DNA of 64,000 nucleotides from positions 930,001-994,000 of the forward strand of contig BQMF02000101.1 of the NCBI GenBank assembly GCA_027922465.2, read 5' to 3'. The DNA is from Turritopsis dohrnii. Lineage: Eukaryota > Cnidaria > Hydrozoa > Anthoathecata > Oceaniidae. Under the pieces are notes generated by a model, which was not told where the DNA came from, did no database searches, and saw only the letters and a program-made list of their open reading frames with translations. Positions 46,509 to 57,190 of the stretch are shown here, piece after piece. Numbering within the stretch: position 1 is the stretch's first letter; each line of letters starts with the position of its first letter. The position numbers and the translations under genes were made by a program.

Positions 46509-46585
46509 TTTCTTCACGTGGTAGTGGCGCTTTAGGTGCTAATTTCAGCTGCAAAAACGTCTGCGAATGACTTAGGTTGATCAAA

Positions 46586-47126
46586 TTAAGTCCCGAAATC
46601 TTTTGTACTGACTTTTGGGACGTAATCTTCCATGGTAATAAAGCCATCGATATCGTCAGTGTCACGTGACATAGATGGTTTGCTTATTTCATCGTAATTA
46701 CTGACAGCATTTGAGACAAGCTACAAAGTACAATACACAATAAACAATGCCATGTAAGTTTACATACTGCATACTCTCACCTGTAGCAATAAAATAATAT
46801 GAATTACTTCTCTATTTAATGACGCAGCTTTCCTTTTTACAGACAGTGTTCGTTCCGTTGCTTTCGTCTTTGCATGGAATATGGAAGGAATTGATCCAGG
46901 CAACAACTTCTGTTTCACTTTTACTTCACTAAGTTGAGTCTTCATTGCCCAACTCGATTCAAAGCATTTCTCATCGAATGCACAAATACGCGCTTAGGAA
47001 GCTCGTCCGATTTATTGCTCGAATCCATTGGTCGCGAAGTTTTCGATCCGATGGCAGAGCGAAGAATGTTTTTGATCTGTCGCGCTTTCCATTATTATGA
47101 CAGCCTACAACTGCACACCAAGACAT
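46586..47126 (-). pseudogene. THAP zinc-finger protein remnant
   Basis: From ATG at 47126 on the minus strand: MSWCAVVGCHNNGKRDRSKT, FFALPSDRKLRDQWIRAINR, then after a 1-nt frame change RICAFDEKCFESSWAMKTQL, LLPGSIPSIF, giving the full THAP order C-x4-C, W, C-x2-H-like (here CAFDEKCF) and the AVPTIF-like end. The usual zinc histidine of C-x2-H is not evident. A further open stretch on the same strand (SNYDEISKPSMSRDTDDIDG.. to TAA at 46586) may be the last exon, after the acceptor-like CTGTCAG near 46712. THAP domains bind DNA and derive from P-element-type transposases. Either a recent pseudogene or a gene with a sequencing error. Confidence 0.65.
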
Positions 47127-48170
47127 TTTGCAAAACAGTTAATTCATTACACACTCTTTTTTTCTCCTTTCTCACTTGCATTTTGCTGCATATTTTAGTT
47201 ACTTCTTTATTTATACCAACCGGGGGTCATACTGACTATGATTTTGACTAGTCATGAAATTATTTTTTAAGAGTTTTTCTCAATAAATTCTAGTCGCGCA
47301 CTGTCTTGCAAGTGTGTTTACATTTCATTAACCAAATGGTTACGTCACATGCACACGTGACTCAAAGATCGCATTTTGAAAAAAATCAAATTGAAAAAAA
47401 AATGGCGAACTTGAGCATGCCGCATGGAAGAAAATAAAAAAGTTCAGAAACTTTTTTCTGTATGTTAATTGAACTTTCTTTTAGAAAAAATTTAAAAATA
47501 TAAAATCTTTTAATCAATACTTCTCAGAAACGAAATATTTAAGTACTTTATATTTTGACCGTACATTCCCTTTAAAAATACAAATCTCAAATGTACACAA
47601 ATGTCGAAATCAAATTTATTTTTTTCTTCCTAGGGTCTAGCCTTTTCAGTGAAAAAAGAAGTTAGGAACCCCCGGTCATACCTTTATGTTACAATACTTC
47701 AGTCATAAGAGGACTGTTAAGTTAACAAGGCACACCCACTGCTTTCATAAGAGGAAAGTGTGGTCATAATTCAATAGTTTTAGCTACACCATAGCTATAG
47801 CATAGAATCCAAAATATTGATAAATGAAATACAGAAAATTTCTTCTAAACCAGTCTGGAGAAAAAAAGAAATTCCACGCCATTCTGTGAAAAAGTCATAT
47901 AGAAATTGAAAATCTTTGCCGGAGATATCTTGAATACAAGCAACATTTCCACATGGCTTGCTTTCTAAATCAAATCAAAAGTTTGAATTCTTCGCCTGTG
48001 TTTACATTCCATCGACTATATACACAATAATAGGCAAACAATCAACCCGCCGAATGCTATTACATTAAAACTTGTAGAAGACTGTACATAGTATTAGTAT
48101 ACGGACGTATGAGTACATTTTTTATGCATGCTAGAATTTACCGCTGTTCATCTATCACAAGCTCTATATA
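47127..48170. other. Unassigned
   Basis: No gene recognised. The plus frame 46934-47251 is the opposite strand of the THAP remnant. GTCACATGCACACGTGAC near 47344 and ACATTCCCTTTAA near 47565 faintly recall family H ends. Confidence 0.35.
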
Positions 48171-48833
48171 TGTGACATGGAAAGGGAAAAGGGACCATTT
48201 TCCAGAAAATTACGCCTGTTTGCCGTAATAAATTCTGCTCACTAGACGTAATTTCCATATTAATTCACATTAAAATTACGCCGTAAGGAAGACAAGCCAT
48301 TGCAATTTTTCTTACTCTAGCGTAAGCCGTAAGGCGTAATCCGTAAGCCGTAAAAAAATTACGCTTAGTTAGCGTAATTTTTAGAATTCTTACAGCGTAA
48401 CGCATAAGCCGTAAGAAAAACTTAAAAATTCTTACGCTAGCGTAAGAAGAATTACGCTTACGTAAGCGTAATTTTTAATAAAATAAATTTTATATCAAGT
48501 ATGATACATTTTCTTGGAAAGCTCATTTACATCTGTAAAAGCTCACGTTAACAATTTTGAGGTAAACATGATCAATATGTTTTGATCATGAGTTTTCATG
48601 ATCTTTCATGTACACAAATTAGCCGCTAATACAATGTCTTTGGAAAATAATAGACTTCCCAGCCACTTCCTGAAAAAAGTTTCAGCAATAAAACTTTATA
48701 AAGGGGGAAACACAAGTCCACAAAACTTGTGATCATTATTCATAAAATGAGTTTTAATTTTATGAAGTCAGTTTACAAATTATTTTTCAATGGTCGGCAG
48801 CTGAGGCTTTTTTTTGTTATTATAGCAACATTT

Positions 48834-49518
48834 AAGCTTCGGGGACACGGAAACAAATTTTTATGCGCTTGAAACAAAACTATGATTTGTTTCAATCGCA
48901 TGAAAATATTTAAATGTGTCCCCACGTTAAACTGCTCTGAAACTTTTTTTCCTCAAAATGTTTGTTTCATGCTACAAATGATAATCATAAAAAACCCTCG
49001 TGTCCCCACACCTTGAGTAAAATTTTTCGAAACATTTTTATCGAAACCAATCGAATTCATTTATGAATTAGAAAAACAACAACAAACATTTCATAACATG
49101 CAAGAAGACTTTAAGATGGCTGAAAATCAACACGTGCAGTCAATTTTTTAGAAAACCCTTGAACCCTTCTGAATCTCCTTTTTTTAATTCTTGGAATAAA
49201 GTGTGAAAGGCTCCATCGATTTTTCTGCGCAGTAATCATGGTCTTGTCCAAATAGAATGCATTGATAGTTTCTTCGTTTGTTCTTGTTCTTCTTCGTCGA
49301 GAAGAAGTGCTACAGATGCTTCAATCACGTTTTTACTGATCACAGACGCCATCATGAAATACTGATAATACTGTCTCACTCGTTTCACATGATTTGACTT
49401 CATTAAATTTGTTTCATGTGCTAGAACACATGCGACACGGAAACAAATTTTCCTGCGCTTGAAACAAAGTCTATTTGTTTCAAGCGCCAGAAGATTTGTT
49501 TCCGTGTCCCCGAAGCTT
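48834..49518. mobile_element. Family C element (AAGCTTCGGGGACACGG ends)
   Basis: Inverted ends AAGCTTCGGGGACACGGAAA at both sides followed by palindromes built from AAACAAAT and GCGCTTGAAACAA/TTGTTTCAAGCGC. ACATTT precedes and ACATCT follows close to the ends, possibly a mutated duplication. Related DNA occurs at 56834-57190 and, degenerate, at 27917. No transposase. Confidence 0.8.
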
Positions 49519-49531
49519 TACATCTTGCATA

Positions 49532-51422
49532 TGTGACATGGAAAGCGAAAAGGGACCATTTGCCAGAAAATTACGCCTGTTTGCCGTAATAAATTCTGCT
49601 GACTAGGCGTAATTTCCGTATTAATTCACATTAAAATTACGCCGTAAGGAAGACAAGCCATTGCAATTTTTCTTACGCTAGCGTAAGCCGTAAGGCGTAA
49701 GGCGTAAGGCGTAATCCGTAAGCCGTAAGAAAAATTACGCTTAGTCAGCGTAATTTTTAGAATTCTTACGGCGTAAGGCGTAAGCCGTAAGAAAAACTTT
49801 AAAATTACGTAAGCGTAATTTTTAATAAAATAAATTTTACATCAAGTATGATACATTTTTTTGGAAAGCTTATTTGCATTTGTAAAAGCTCACGTTAAGA
49901 ATTTTGAGGTAAACATGATCAATATGTTTTATATGATTATGAAAATAAATAGACTTCCCAGTCATTTCCTGAAAAAAAGTTTCAGCAATAAAACTTTATA
50001 AAGGGGGAAACACAAGTCCATAAAACTATTATTTCTTGTGATCATTATTCATAATATGAGTTTTAATTTTATGAAGTCAGTTTACAAATTATTTTTCAAT
50101 GGTCGGCAGCTGAGGCTTTTTTTGTTATAATATTGCATATTTATTTGACTTTTACTATTCAAAGAGTGCACAAAGAGTGATACATCTTATGCAAATTTAA
50201 TCTTTTGTTGCACGCACATGTCAACATAATCAACCATCGTATTTTTCACTGATGTTCGAAAACTTTTTTACCTGGTTCTCATTCAGTTAAAGATAAACAT
50301 ACAATCAGTTATTTCGAAAGTTACTACGAATAGAAACCGTCCGCTTTAATTCTATTTTAAGTTGTTCGTTCGATGATCCCTTGTGGAAAACGTTTTATCT
50401 TTGTTTTCATAAAAATGTTCTTTATTTTCATAAAAATGTATGTTCACCGTTTCTAGCGATTTTTATTGACTTCTGTAACTTTATTCCGATAATAGTCTGG
50501 GACACAGGATGAGTGTAGGATAAATGGAAGGAAAGGGAAATGAATACATTTTAACGTCGGCTTGACGAGTTGCAAAAGTTCTCTTTTGAAATACTCACCT
50601 TCATTTAAATAAAAATACATACCTGTTTCCTTCAGTTTTTCATCTAAGGTTGAAGACGCTTTTCTGAAAGTCGTGGAAATCCGTAATCGGAATAAGATGT
50701 TATTAAGCGTAATACTTTACACTCCGAAAGTGTAACACAATAAATGATTGCTCAAGCTTGAGTGTAACATTTTACTGTAATCAGTGGCAAATCCAAGAAA
50801 AAGTGAAAGGGCTTTTCTATGGGTTTGTTTGCTTATTTAAAGTGTACTGTTAAAGTTATTTAACGAACCTTAATAAAAAAACCAAAAAACATTCGTTTGA
50901 TCGTTTTAGTCAATCAATGGCAAGACACTTTTGACCACACTTTACGGAACTTCAAACTCCATGAAACTTCAATATACTGCACTTATTGTTTCGGCCATGT
51001 AGACAAGGAAGTTAAGATTGAGAGAGTCGAGCTTTGCATTGGCGCTCAATCCTTGTGTTTGGGGTTCACAAGTTTAACGTCCCCCACTTGTTTACATTCT
51101 AAAAATTAAAGACAATGAACTTATTTTTCTTACGGCGTAAGAAATTTACTTTTTTAAAAAATTACGCTTACGTAAGCGTAATTTTTGTAATTCTTACGCC
51201 GTAAGCCGTAAGAAAAATTACGCTTACGTAAGCGTAATTTTTAGAATTCTTTCTTACGGCGTAAGGCGTAAGCCGTAAGAAAAACTTTAAAATTCTTACG
51301 CTAGCGTAAGAAGAATTACGCTTACGTAAGCGTAATTTTTAATAAAATAAATTTCTTACGCCGTAAGAAAAATAAAATTACGCGTAATATGCAAATGGTC
51401 CCTTTTCGCTTTCCATGTCACA
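49532..51422. mobile_element. Family D element, copy 5, complete, nested in copy 4
   Basis: Both TGTGACATGGAAAGCGAAAA ends present, TA on both sides. Removing the element and one TA rebuilds GCATATTTATTTGAC exactly as found in copy 1, which fixes the duplication as TA. It has both internal cores (about 50265-50375 and 51030-51100). Very similar to copy 1, so probably recently active. Confidence 0.93.
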
Positions 51423-51529
51423 TATTTATTTGACTTTTACATATTCAAAGAGTGCACAAAGAGTGATACATCTAATGCAAATTTAATCTTTTGTTGCACA
51501 CACATGTCAAAATAATCAGCCCTCGTATT

Positions 51530-51615
51530 TGATAGATTATTTTAAATCTTTAGAAAATCAACAAAACCTGTTTAAAGGATCAATGATTCGACATCATTTG
51601 ATGGATAGATCAAGC
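51530..51615. other. Unassigned spacer
   Basis: No feature seen. Confidence 0.4.
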
Positions 51616-53930
51616 AAACCTTTATGCAAGCAGTCACATTCTCTTCGCCGGCACCGCCCAAGTAAATAGGTATATCACTGATATGATTTTGTTGTATCCA
51701 CTTGATGAAAGCCTGTTAAAATCTCATTTTGTTTTCTGATGACCAGAAATGATCCATGTCAACGGGCCACTGCTGTTTTACTGTTGAAATGATTGTTTCG
51801 ATAGGATCCGTTTTACTTCTACGGTTTCGTTCGTTCGAAGACAATATCAATTCGACTGGATCTTTTGAATAATCGTGAGAAGGTTTTCCAGAGTGCAGTA
51901 AAGAAATCTTTGTACGTGGCCATGAAATCAATTACTACAACAGTTGAGAAATCGGATTCCTGTATTTCAGACGGATGAGGCTTGGTAAGATTATCTTTCA
52001 ACTCCCTTGTACTCTCGTGTGCCAAATAAACGCCCGCCCCCCCCCCCCCCCCCCCCCCCCCCCGCTTGTTAATTTTTCGATTTTTTTCCAACCCCCGGAC
52101 CTTGACCCCCCCCCGTTTATTTATTTTCACCGATAGATGTGTGTAACTGATGTTTTTGTGTTTACTAGTAACTCAGTTTCTTATACTTTTCTTAACACTC
52201 ATTTTCTTGTACTGAAGTTATGTATTACAGTAACAAAGACTTTTCATGTGATACTTGTTTTATCGTTTAGAAAAAGAGAAAAGATAAAAATAGCTTCTTG
52301 TATATAACTGTTACTAGTAGTAATCTTTAGGTTTTTTAAAACTGGAAGGATTTTGCTTAAAAGTTTCCCTATCACTTTTTTGTATATAAAACATAGTTCC
52401 ATGTTTGATAGTATAATAGTTATTATTAACATTAACACGTTAAGAACACAAATCTTCTGATTTCATTGAAAATCGATGTTTTACACATTTTCCAACCCCC
52501 CCCCCCCCTCCCCCCCCCCGGAAATTAAGACCCCCCCCCCCTCTTATTAGGTTTTTGGAAATTTTGCAACCCACCCCATTTATTTTGACCCCCCCCCCAC
52601 ACACACACACACACCCGTTTATTTGGCACACCAGAGAGTAAGCTCAGACTTTGGAGATTTGCGCAGTTCCCTATCCTTGGTAAGATAAAATGAAGTAGAA
52701 ACAATCTCATGTTTCGGGATGAGTTGAATATCCAAATTTCGAAGCCTGGAGTAGTCGATCATCCAGAGAAAGTGTATTGTTTCTTTCTTTACATCAGGGG
52801 GGCGTCCAATTCTTACTTCTTGTCTTCGTTTGTCGTGTTTTGGGGATTTTGTCGAATAACTTGACCATTTTGGTCTGGAGACGCTCTTTCACAAACTTGG
52901 TGTATGCCACTTCACCTGTGGCGACACAACTCAATAGAAATGATGAGGAATCGGTTTCCAGAGTAGCACCGGTTGCAAGATTCTTTATCGATGTGGACTC
53001 AGCATCAAAAGGGTTTCCACAATTGGAGAGGTGGTCTCCCCTGGTTGATACTTGCTTGATCACTCTCTCTTTTCTTAGTTGAAAATTCATGATGTAGAGA
53101 GTATTCGTCTTTTTCGTTAATACCGGCAACTATGCAAAGCAAATTGGAGTAGCTGGATTTCTCATGCTTAATCAGATCCCATTTACAAACTGCTTCTTTC
53201 CGCCTGGTTATGCTGATTATTCACGATGAACTTGCTTGTTGTATTGAGATTCCAATGCTTGGTCTATAGGAACTGTGCTGCCTTTACGTTTTGATAATTT
53301 TGCTACAAAACCGGCCTCAAGAAAATCATCATAAATCAATGGAAATTTATCTCCAAGAGATAAGCTATCTTCCAAATACAATGGTAGCCAACGTTTGTAA
53401 TTGGTCTGATCAAAAGCAAACACGAGCGGGAGGGCAGGTTTGACAATGGAAAGATGCAATCTCCTTCTCTGTGAGATCGAGTGAGATCACATAATGCAGG
53501 ATAAATGGTATTGAGGAATGTATTCCAGAAGGCGAACTGATTGCTGATTACCACACCATTTGTTTGAAAGGCTTCAAATCCTTTTGAGGAGGCTTTCTTG
53601 GTTAGGTAGTTAAATGCATCACTCAATGTCTCACTTGTGTTTTTGTTTTCTAACATGTGTTTCGAAATTCTGTCAGTTTCGTCGAAGATACACAAGATAC
53701 ACACATTTTGCTTGACGAATTGGTCGATTTTAAGTTATTGGATAACTTCGGCATCAGTGACATGCCATGGGCACCACTAACATAATGACCTCCATCCATA
53801 TTAGATTTTACATTTTCAGGGCCATGAACTTCGTTCTCAGAAAGGACTGTGTCAATACCGGTGTCCTCCAGATACTTGCCGCAGCAAGCAATAAAAAAGT
53901 TCTTTCTCCATGTGAAAGCCACCAAGAGCC
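51616..53930 (-). pseudogene. Relic of long cnidarian protein with PIN/FEN-like end
   Basis: Minus strand, in order: CGKYLEDTGIDTVLSENEVHG and NVKSNMDGGHYVSG (53925-53750), QFAFWNTFLNTIYPALCDLT with RSHREGD (about 53540), FAFDQTNYKRWLPLYLEDSL, FVAKLSKRKGSTVPIDQALE (to 53217), NCGNPFDAESTSIKNLATGA, VKLFDKIPKTRQTKTRSKNW, then KETIHFLWMIDYSRLRNLDI and STSFYLTKDRELRKSPKSEL (to about 52641). A poly-C element (52010-52640) interrupts. It resumes VVVIDFMATYKDFF, RIDIVFE (52015-51820), RRSKTDPIETIIS, WPVDMDHFWSSENKMRFQ and ENVTACIKVC (to about 51620). I know this as a frequent uncharacterised protein in coral genomes; the second half starts a PIN/FEN-like domain akin to the relic at 0.7-1.8 kb. Frameshifts at about 53745, 53460, 53217 and 51830 make it non-functional. 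Confidence 0.75.
52010..52640. mobile_element. Poly-C-rich element with inverted ends
   Basis: Left end TACTCTCGTGTGCCAAATAA, right end (inverted) TACTCTCTGGTGTGCCAAAT, both continuing AAACG. Inside, C runs of up to about 31 (52031-52063) and several of 9-14 occur on the same strand near both ends, linked by GTTTTTGGAAATTTTGCAAC-like units and a (CA)n tract, so these sub-repeats are direct, not inverted. The G-rich strand could form quadruplexes. It separates two parts of one protein relic. The long C run may also be mis-assembled. Confidence 0.65.
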
Positions 53931-53964
53931 AAAAGTATGTTACAAAAGCATATTTGAAATGTGA

Positions 53965-54130
53965 TTAACTTTTAAAGACTTCATTTTTTCACCCATAAAG
54001 TAATTCTTTTTCATAATCAGTATAAAATTTCACGTTGAGTGGTATATAATATCTATGACCCTATTTGATACAACATATTTTCAGGATTTGTTTTTAGGGC
54101 GAACCAGCACGCCCCAAGGAAGGGCTCCAA
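53965..54130 (-). repeat. Repeat M, copy 2 (reverse)
   Basis: Reverse-complement match to 43075-43235 (TTTAAAGACTTCATTTTTTC, CACGCCCCAAGGAAGGGCTC). Confidence 0.65.
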
Positions 54131-54237
54131 CTCCAACGTAAGCCATAAGCCGTTAGACAAGCTTTAAAATTCATACGGCGTAAGAAAAATAAAATTACGC
54201 GTAATATGCAAAAGGTGCCTTTTCGCTTTCCATGTCA
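54131..54237. repeat. Family D right-end fragment
   Basis: CGTAAGCCATAAGCCGTTAG..TTACGCGTAATATGCAAAAG..CTTTTCGCTTTCCATGTCA matches the D terminus; the last bases are changed (CATAG). Confidence 0.85.
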
Positions 54238-55053
54238 TAGATTTAGATTTTATAAAATTCTCTCCTTTATTCAATTTCCACGTTTATAGCGTAGGAAATT
54301 GTTTGGTTTACACATCTATATATTAATAGCCGATTCTCTGTTTGTCTATTTGTTTGCTTGTTTGTTTGTAAGTCACGCAAAATGGTAGATTGATTTGTGA
54401 GCGAAATTATTTAATGGTGTGTCATGAAACAAACTGTTTTTTGCTTTTCTTTTAATAATTTAATTTCTTTTATTTGTTAAGCACTTCTGATCGAACGTTT
54501 CTTTTATGCAGTTTATTCATTTAGCACGTGCCTTTTTTCTCTCCTACAGTGTGAACTTTTTAAGAAGAGAAGCCATTTTAAACCTGTTTGATAGCACCCA
54601 TGTTAGAGCGCGTAACTTTTTTAAAACAAAAGCTTATAAAAAGTTGAAGTTTTTTCTTCCTACGTTGTGAGTGTATTGTAATGATCAACCACTGATTTTA
54701 AAAAATAAATAAGTTACACATAATGAAAAACCTGAAAAATAGTTGATGTAACACTGATGTAACACTGACTGCACAACAGAGGCTGTGACTTCAAATCTTT
54801 TCCAAGTTGTGTGAGCCGTTTACAAGGAAATTTGACGTTTATTGATACAGTGATACAGAGCAAGTAGACATGGGTGGCGAGCGCCGCCGCTTTGGCGGCT
54901 AGTTCTATCTAAGTATCTATCTATATCTGTCACAGTTTTTCATCGTTTTCGGAAAGTCCGTTCGGATTTCAGATTGTTTGTGTATTCAGAATAGAATAGA
55001 CAAAAGGATAGGAATTTAGGACAGGTTTGACTTAAATTGGGGAATTTAGACAA
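54238..55053. other. Unassigned
   Basis: No gene recognised. A small GTTTGTTTG tract is at about 54350, and GGCGAGCGCCGCCGCTTTGG at 54876 is a GC-rich spot in AT-rich DNA. Confidence 0.4.
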
Positions 55054-56020
55054 GGCGCTGATTTCGAAGCTGACAGTCATTTTGTCAGACTTGACTAAAA
55101 TTGGACAATTTCGGCCAAATTTGGACCAAATTTCGAAAATTCTTCAAATTTCATGAAATCTTGCATGTATTACAATTGAAAGGTGCTGATTTCAAATTTG
55201 ACAGTCATTTTGTCAGAATTGACTAAAATTGGACAATTTGGGCCAAATTTGGACCAAATTTCGAAAGTTCTTCAAATTTCATGAAATTTTGCATGGATTA
55301 CATTTGAAAGGTGCTGATTTTAATTTTGCCAATCATTTTGTCAGATTTGACTGAAATTAGACAATTTGGGCCAAATTTGGACCAAATTTCGAAAGTTCTT
55401 CAAATTTCATGAAATTTTGCATGTATCACAATTGAAAGGTGCTGCTTTCAAATTTGACAGTCATTTTGTCAGACTTGACTAAAATTGGACAATTTCGGCC
55501 AAATTTGGACCAAATTTCGAAAATTCTTCAAATTTCATGAAATCTTGCATGTATTACAATTGAAAGGTGCTGATTTCAAATTTGACAGTCATTTTGTCAG
55601 AATTGACTAAAATTGGACAATTTGGGCCAAATTTGGACCAAATTTCGAAAGTTCTTCAAATTTCATGAAATTTTGCATGGATTACATTTGAAAGGTGCTG
55701 ATTTTAATTTTGCCAATCATTTTGTCAGATTTGACTGAAATTAGACAATTTGGGCCAAATTTGGACCAAATTTCGAAAGTTCTTCAAATTTCATGAAATT
55801 TTGCATGTATCACAATTGAAAGGTGCTGCTTTCAAATTTGACAGTCATTTTGTCAGACTTGACTAAAATTGGACAATTTCGGCCAAATTTTGACCAAATT
55901 TCGAAAGTTCTTCAGATTTCATGAAATTTTGCATGAATTACATTTGAAAGGTGCTGATTTCGAATTTTACAGTCATTTTGTCAGATTTGACTAAAATTGG
56001 ACGATTTCGATTTGGATGAA
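55054..56020. repeat. 128-bp satellite with 384-bp trimer order
   Basis: GGTGCTG-type unit starts fall at 55054, 55182, 55310, 55438, 55566, 55694, 55822 and 55950, exactly 128 bp apart. Units differ in diagnostic words: GACTTGAC with TTCGGCC (type 1), GAATTGAC with TTGGGCC (type 2), TTTTGCCAATCAT with CTGAAATTAGAC (type 3). Order is 1-2-3-1-2-3-1-partial, so the higher-order unit is 384 bp and the two trimers are nearly identical. Each unit contains GGCCAAATTTGGACCAAATTT. Confidence 0.95.
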
Positions 56021-56556
56021 TGTTAACAAATCATCTTTGACAGGTGCATTGAATTATAAATTGAGCGAAAATTGAGCGAAAATACATTTTGGAGAGACAA
56101 GGGAAAATTTGAGGCACAAAAATATAAGGGACGTTAAAATTAATAGAATTGAAGTAATATAATTTACTGCAAACATACCAGCCAATGAAGAAAATTTCTG
56201 TTTCACTGAGATCACAGGTGCAATCTAAAGAATGAACAGTGTACACAGTTACGAAACTATTTAATAGAGAAATAGATAAATGAAAACAAAATGAAAAATC
56301 AAATTGTGAACGTGAGGCTATTGTTATATTTCCTCTATATTTTAACAATAAGCAAATGAGGAGAGAGTAAGTGTGATTATGCAATCCACTGCAGTTAATT
56401 GCAAATGAACTTTGCAGTATTCCTTTTCTGAAAAAATAGAAAACCATGTCTGCTCAAATTATGAAAGTAAAAGCAACAAAACAATAAAGGTTCTGACAAA
56501 AGATTTTTAAAAGGTTTTAAAGCATGCCGAAAAAATATTTATAACGTGATTATATC
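56021..56556. other. Unassigned
   Basis: AT-rich. The 138-codon minus frame 56447-56031 has low-complexity hydrophobic composition and no family resemblance. Confidence 0.4.
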
Positions 56557-56833
56557 CAGAGGATAATACAGGCCGAAATTGACAGCGCAAAGCGCTTTTG
56601 GGCGCAAAAAAATCGGCGCCCAAATTTTAATAAAAATTTCTTTACTCTCCACGGTCACATTAATTTAATTGTTAGTAATCTTGACAAGCAAAAAGATAAA
56701 CCTAACCACTGTAACTGCTAGCTCTTGGCAGCCTGTTGAGCCCTCTCGCATGGACGTGTCATCGTTTCGATTTGTTTACGTTCGTATGGTTTAGGACTGT
56801 GATTTCTAGCACGCAGACAATTTTAACCTGATT

Positions 56834-57190
56834 TATGATTTATCCAAGTAAGCTTCGGGGACACGGAAACAAATTTCATGCGATTGCAACAAAAACAGTG
56901 ATTTGTTGCAATCGCATGAAAATGTTTAACTGTGTGTAAATTCACGTGCTTCGCAATTTCAGAGGACTGTATAACTATCTTTCAAAAATATGAACGAACA
57001 AAAATAAGTCGCGTGCTAGTCACGTGACAAATATAAAATTACAAATGGCAGCTTAAGCCGCGTGATCTCACACTGTGTCTCCCCGTTAAATTTCTTTATT
57101 TTGCAACTTTTTTTCCTTAAAGTTTTTGTTGCTGAAGCAAAAAAAAATCAAATTGATTTGATATTAATTCGCGTGAAATTCTGCATAAAA
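56834..57190. repeat. Family C fragment in the hAT leader
   Basis: AAGCTTCGGGGACACGGAAA then AAATTTCATGCGATTGCAAC, and TGTCTCCCCGTTAAATTTC.. at 57075, parallel the left half of the family C element at 48834. No right terminus is found. Confidence 0.6.

Larger units (their letters stand above)
48171..51529. mobile_element. Family D element, copy 4, host of two insertions
   Basis: Starts TGTGACATGGAAAGGGAAAA. Its body is split by a family C element (48834-49518) and by D copy 5 (49532-51422) and resumes at 51423 with TATTTATTTGACTTTTACAT as in copy 1 at 5885. It breaks off at about 51529, so the right end is lost. Confidence 0.85.

Noticed and set aside
52031..52063. Telomere or sequencing-gap marker
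   Set aside because: The C run has no telomere unit and lies within an element with inverted ends; an artefact in length is possible but not a gap.
56031..56447. 138-codon minus-strand secreted or membrane protein
   Set aside because: Low-complexity composition in AT-rich DNA next to the satellite, with no family resemblance.
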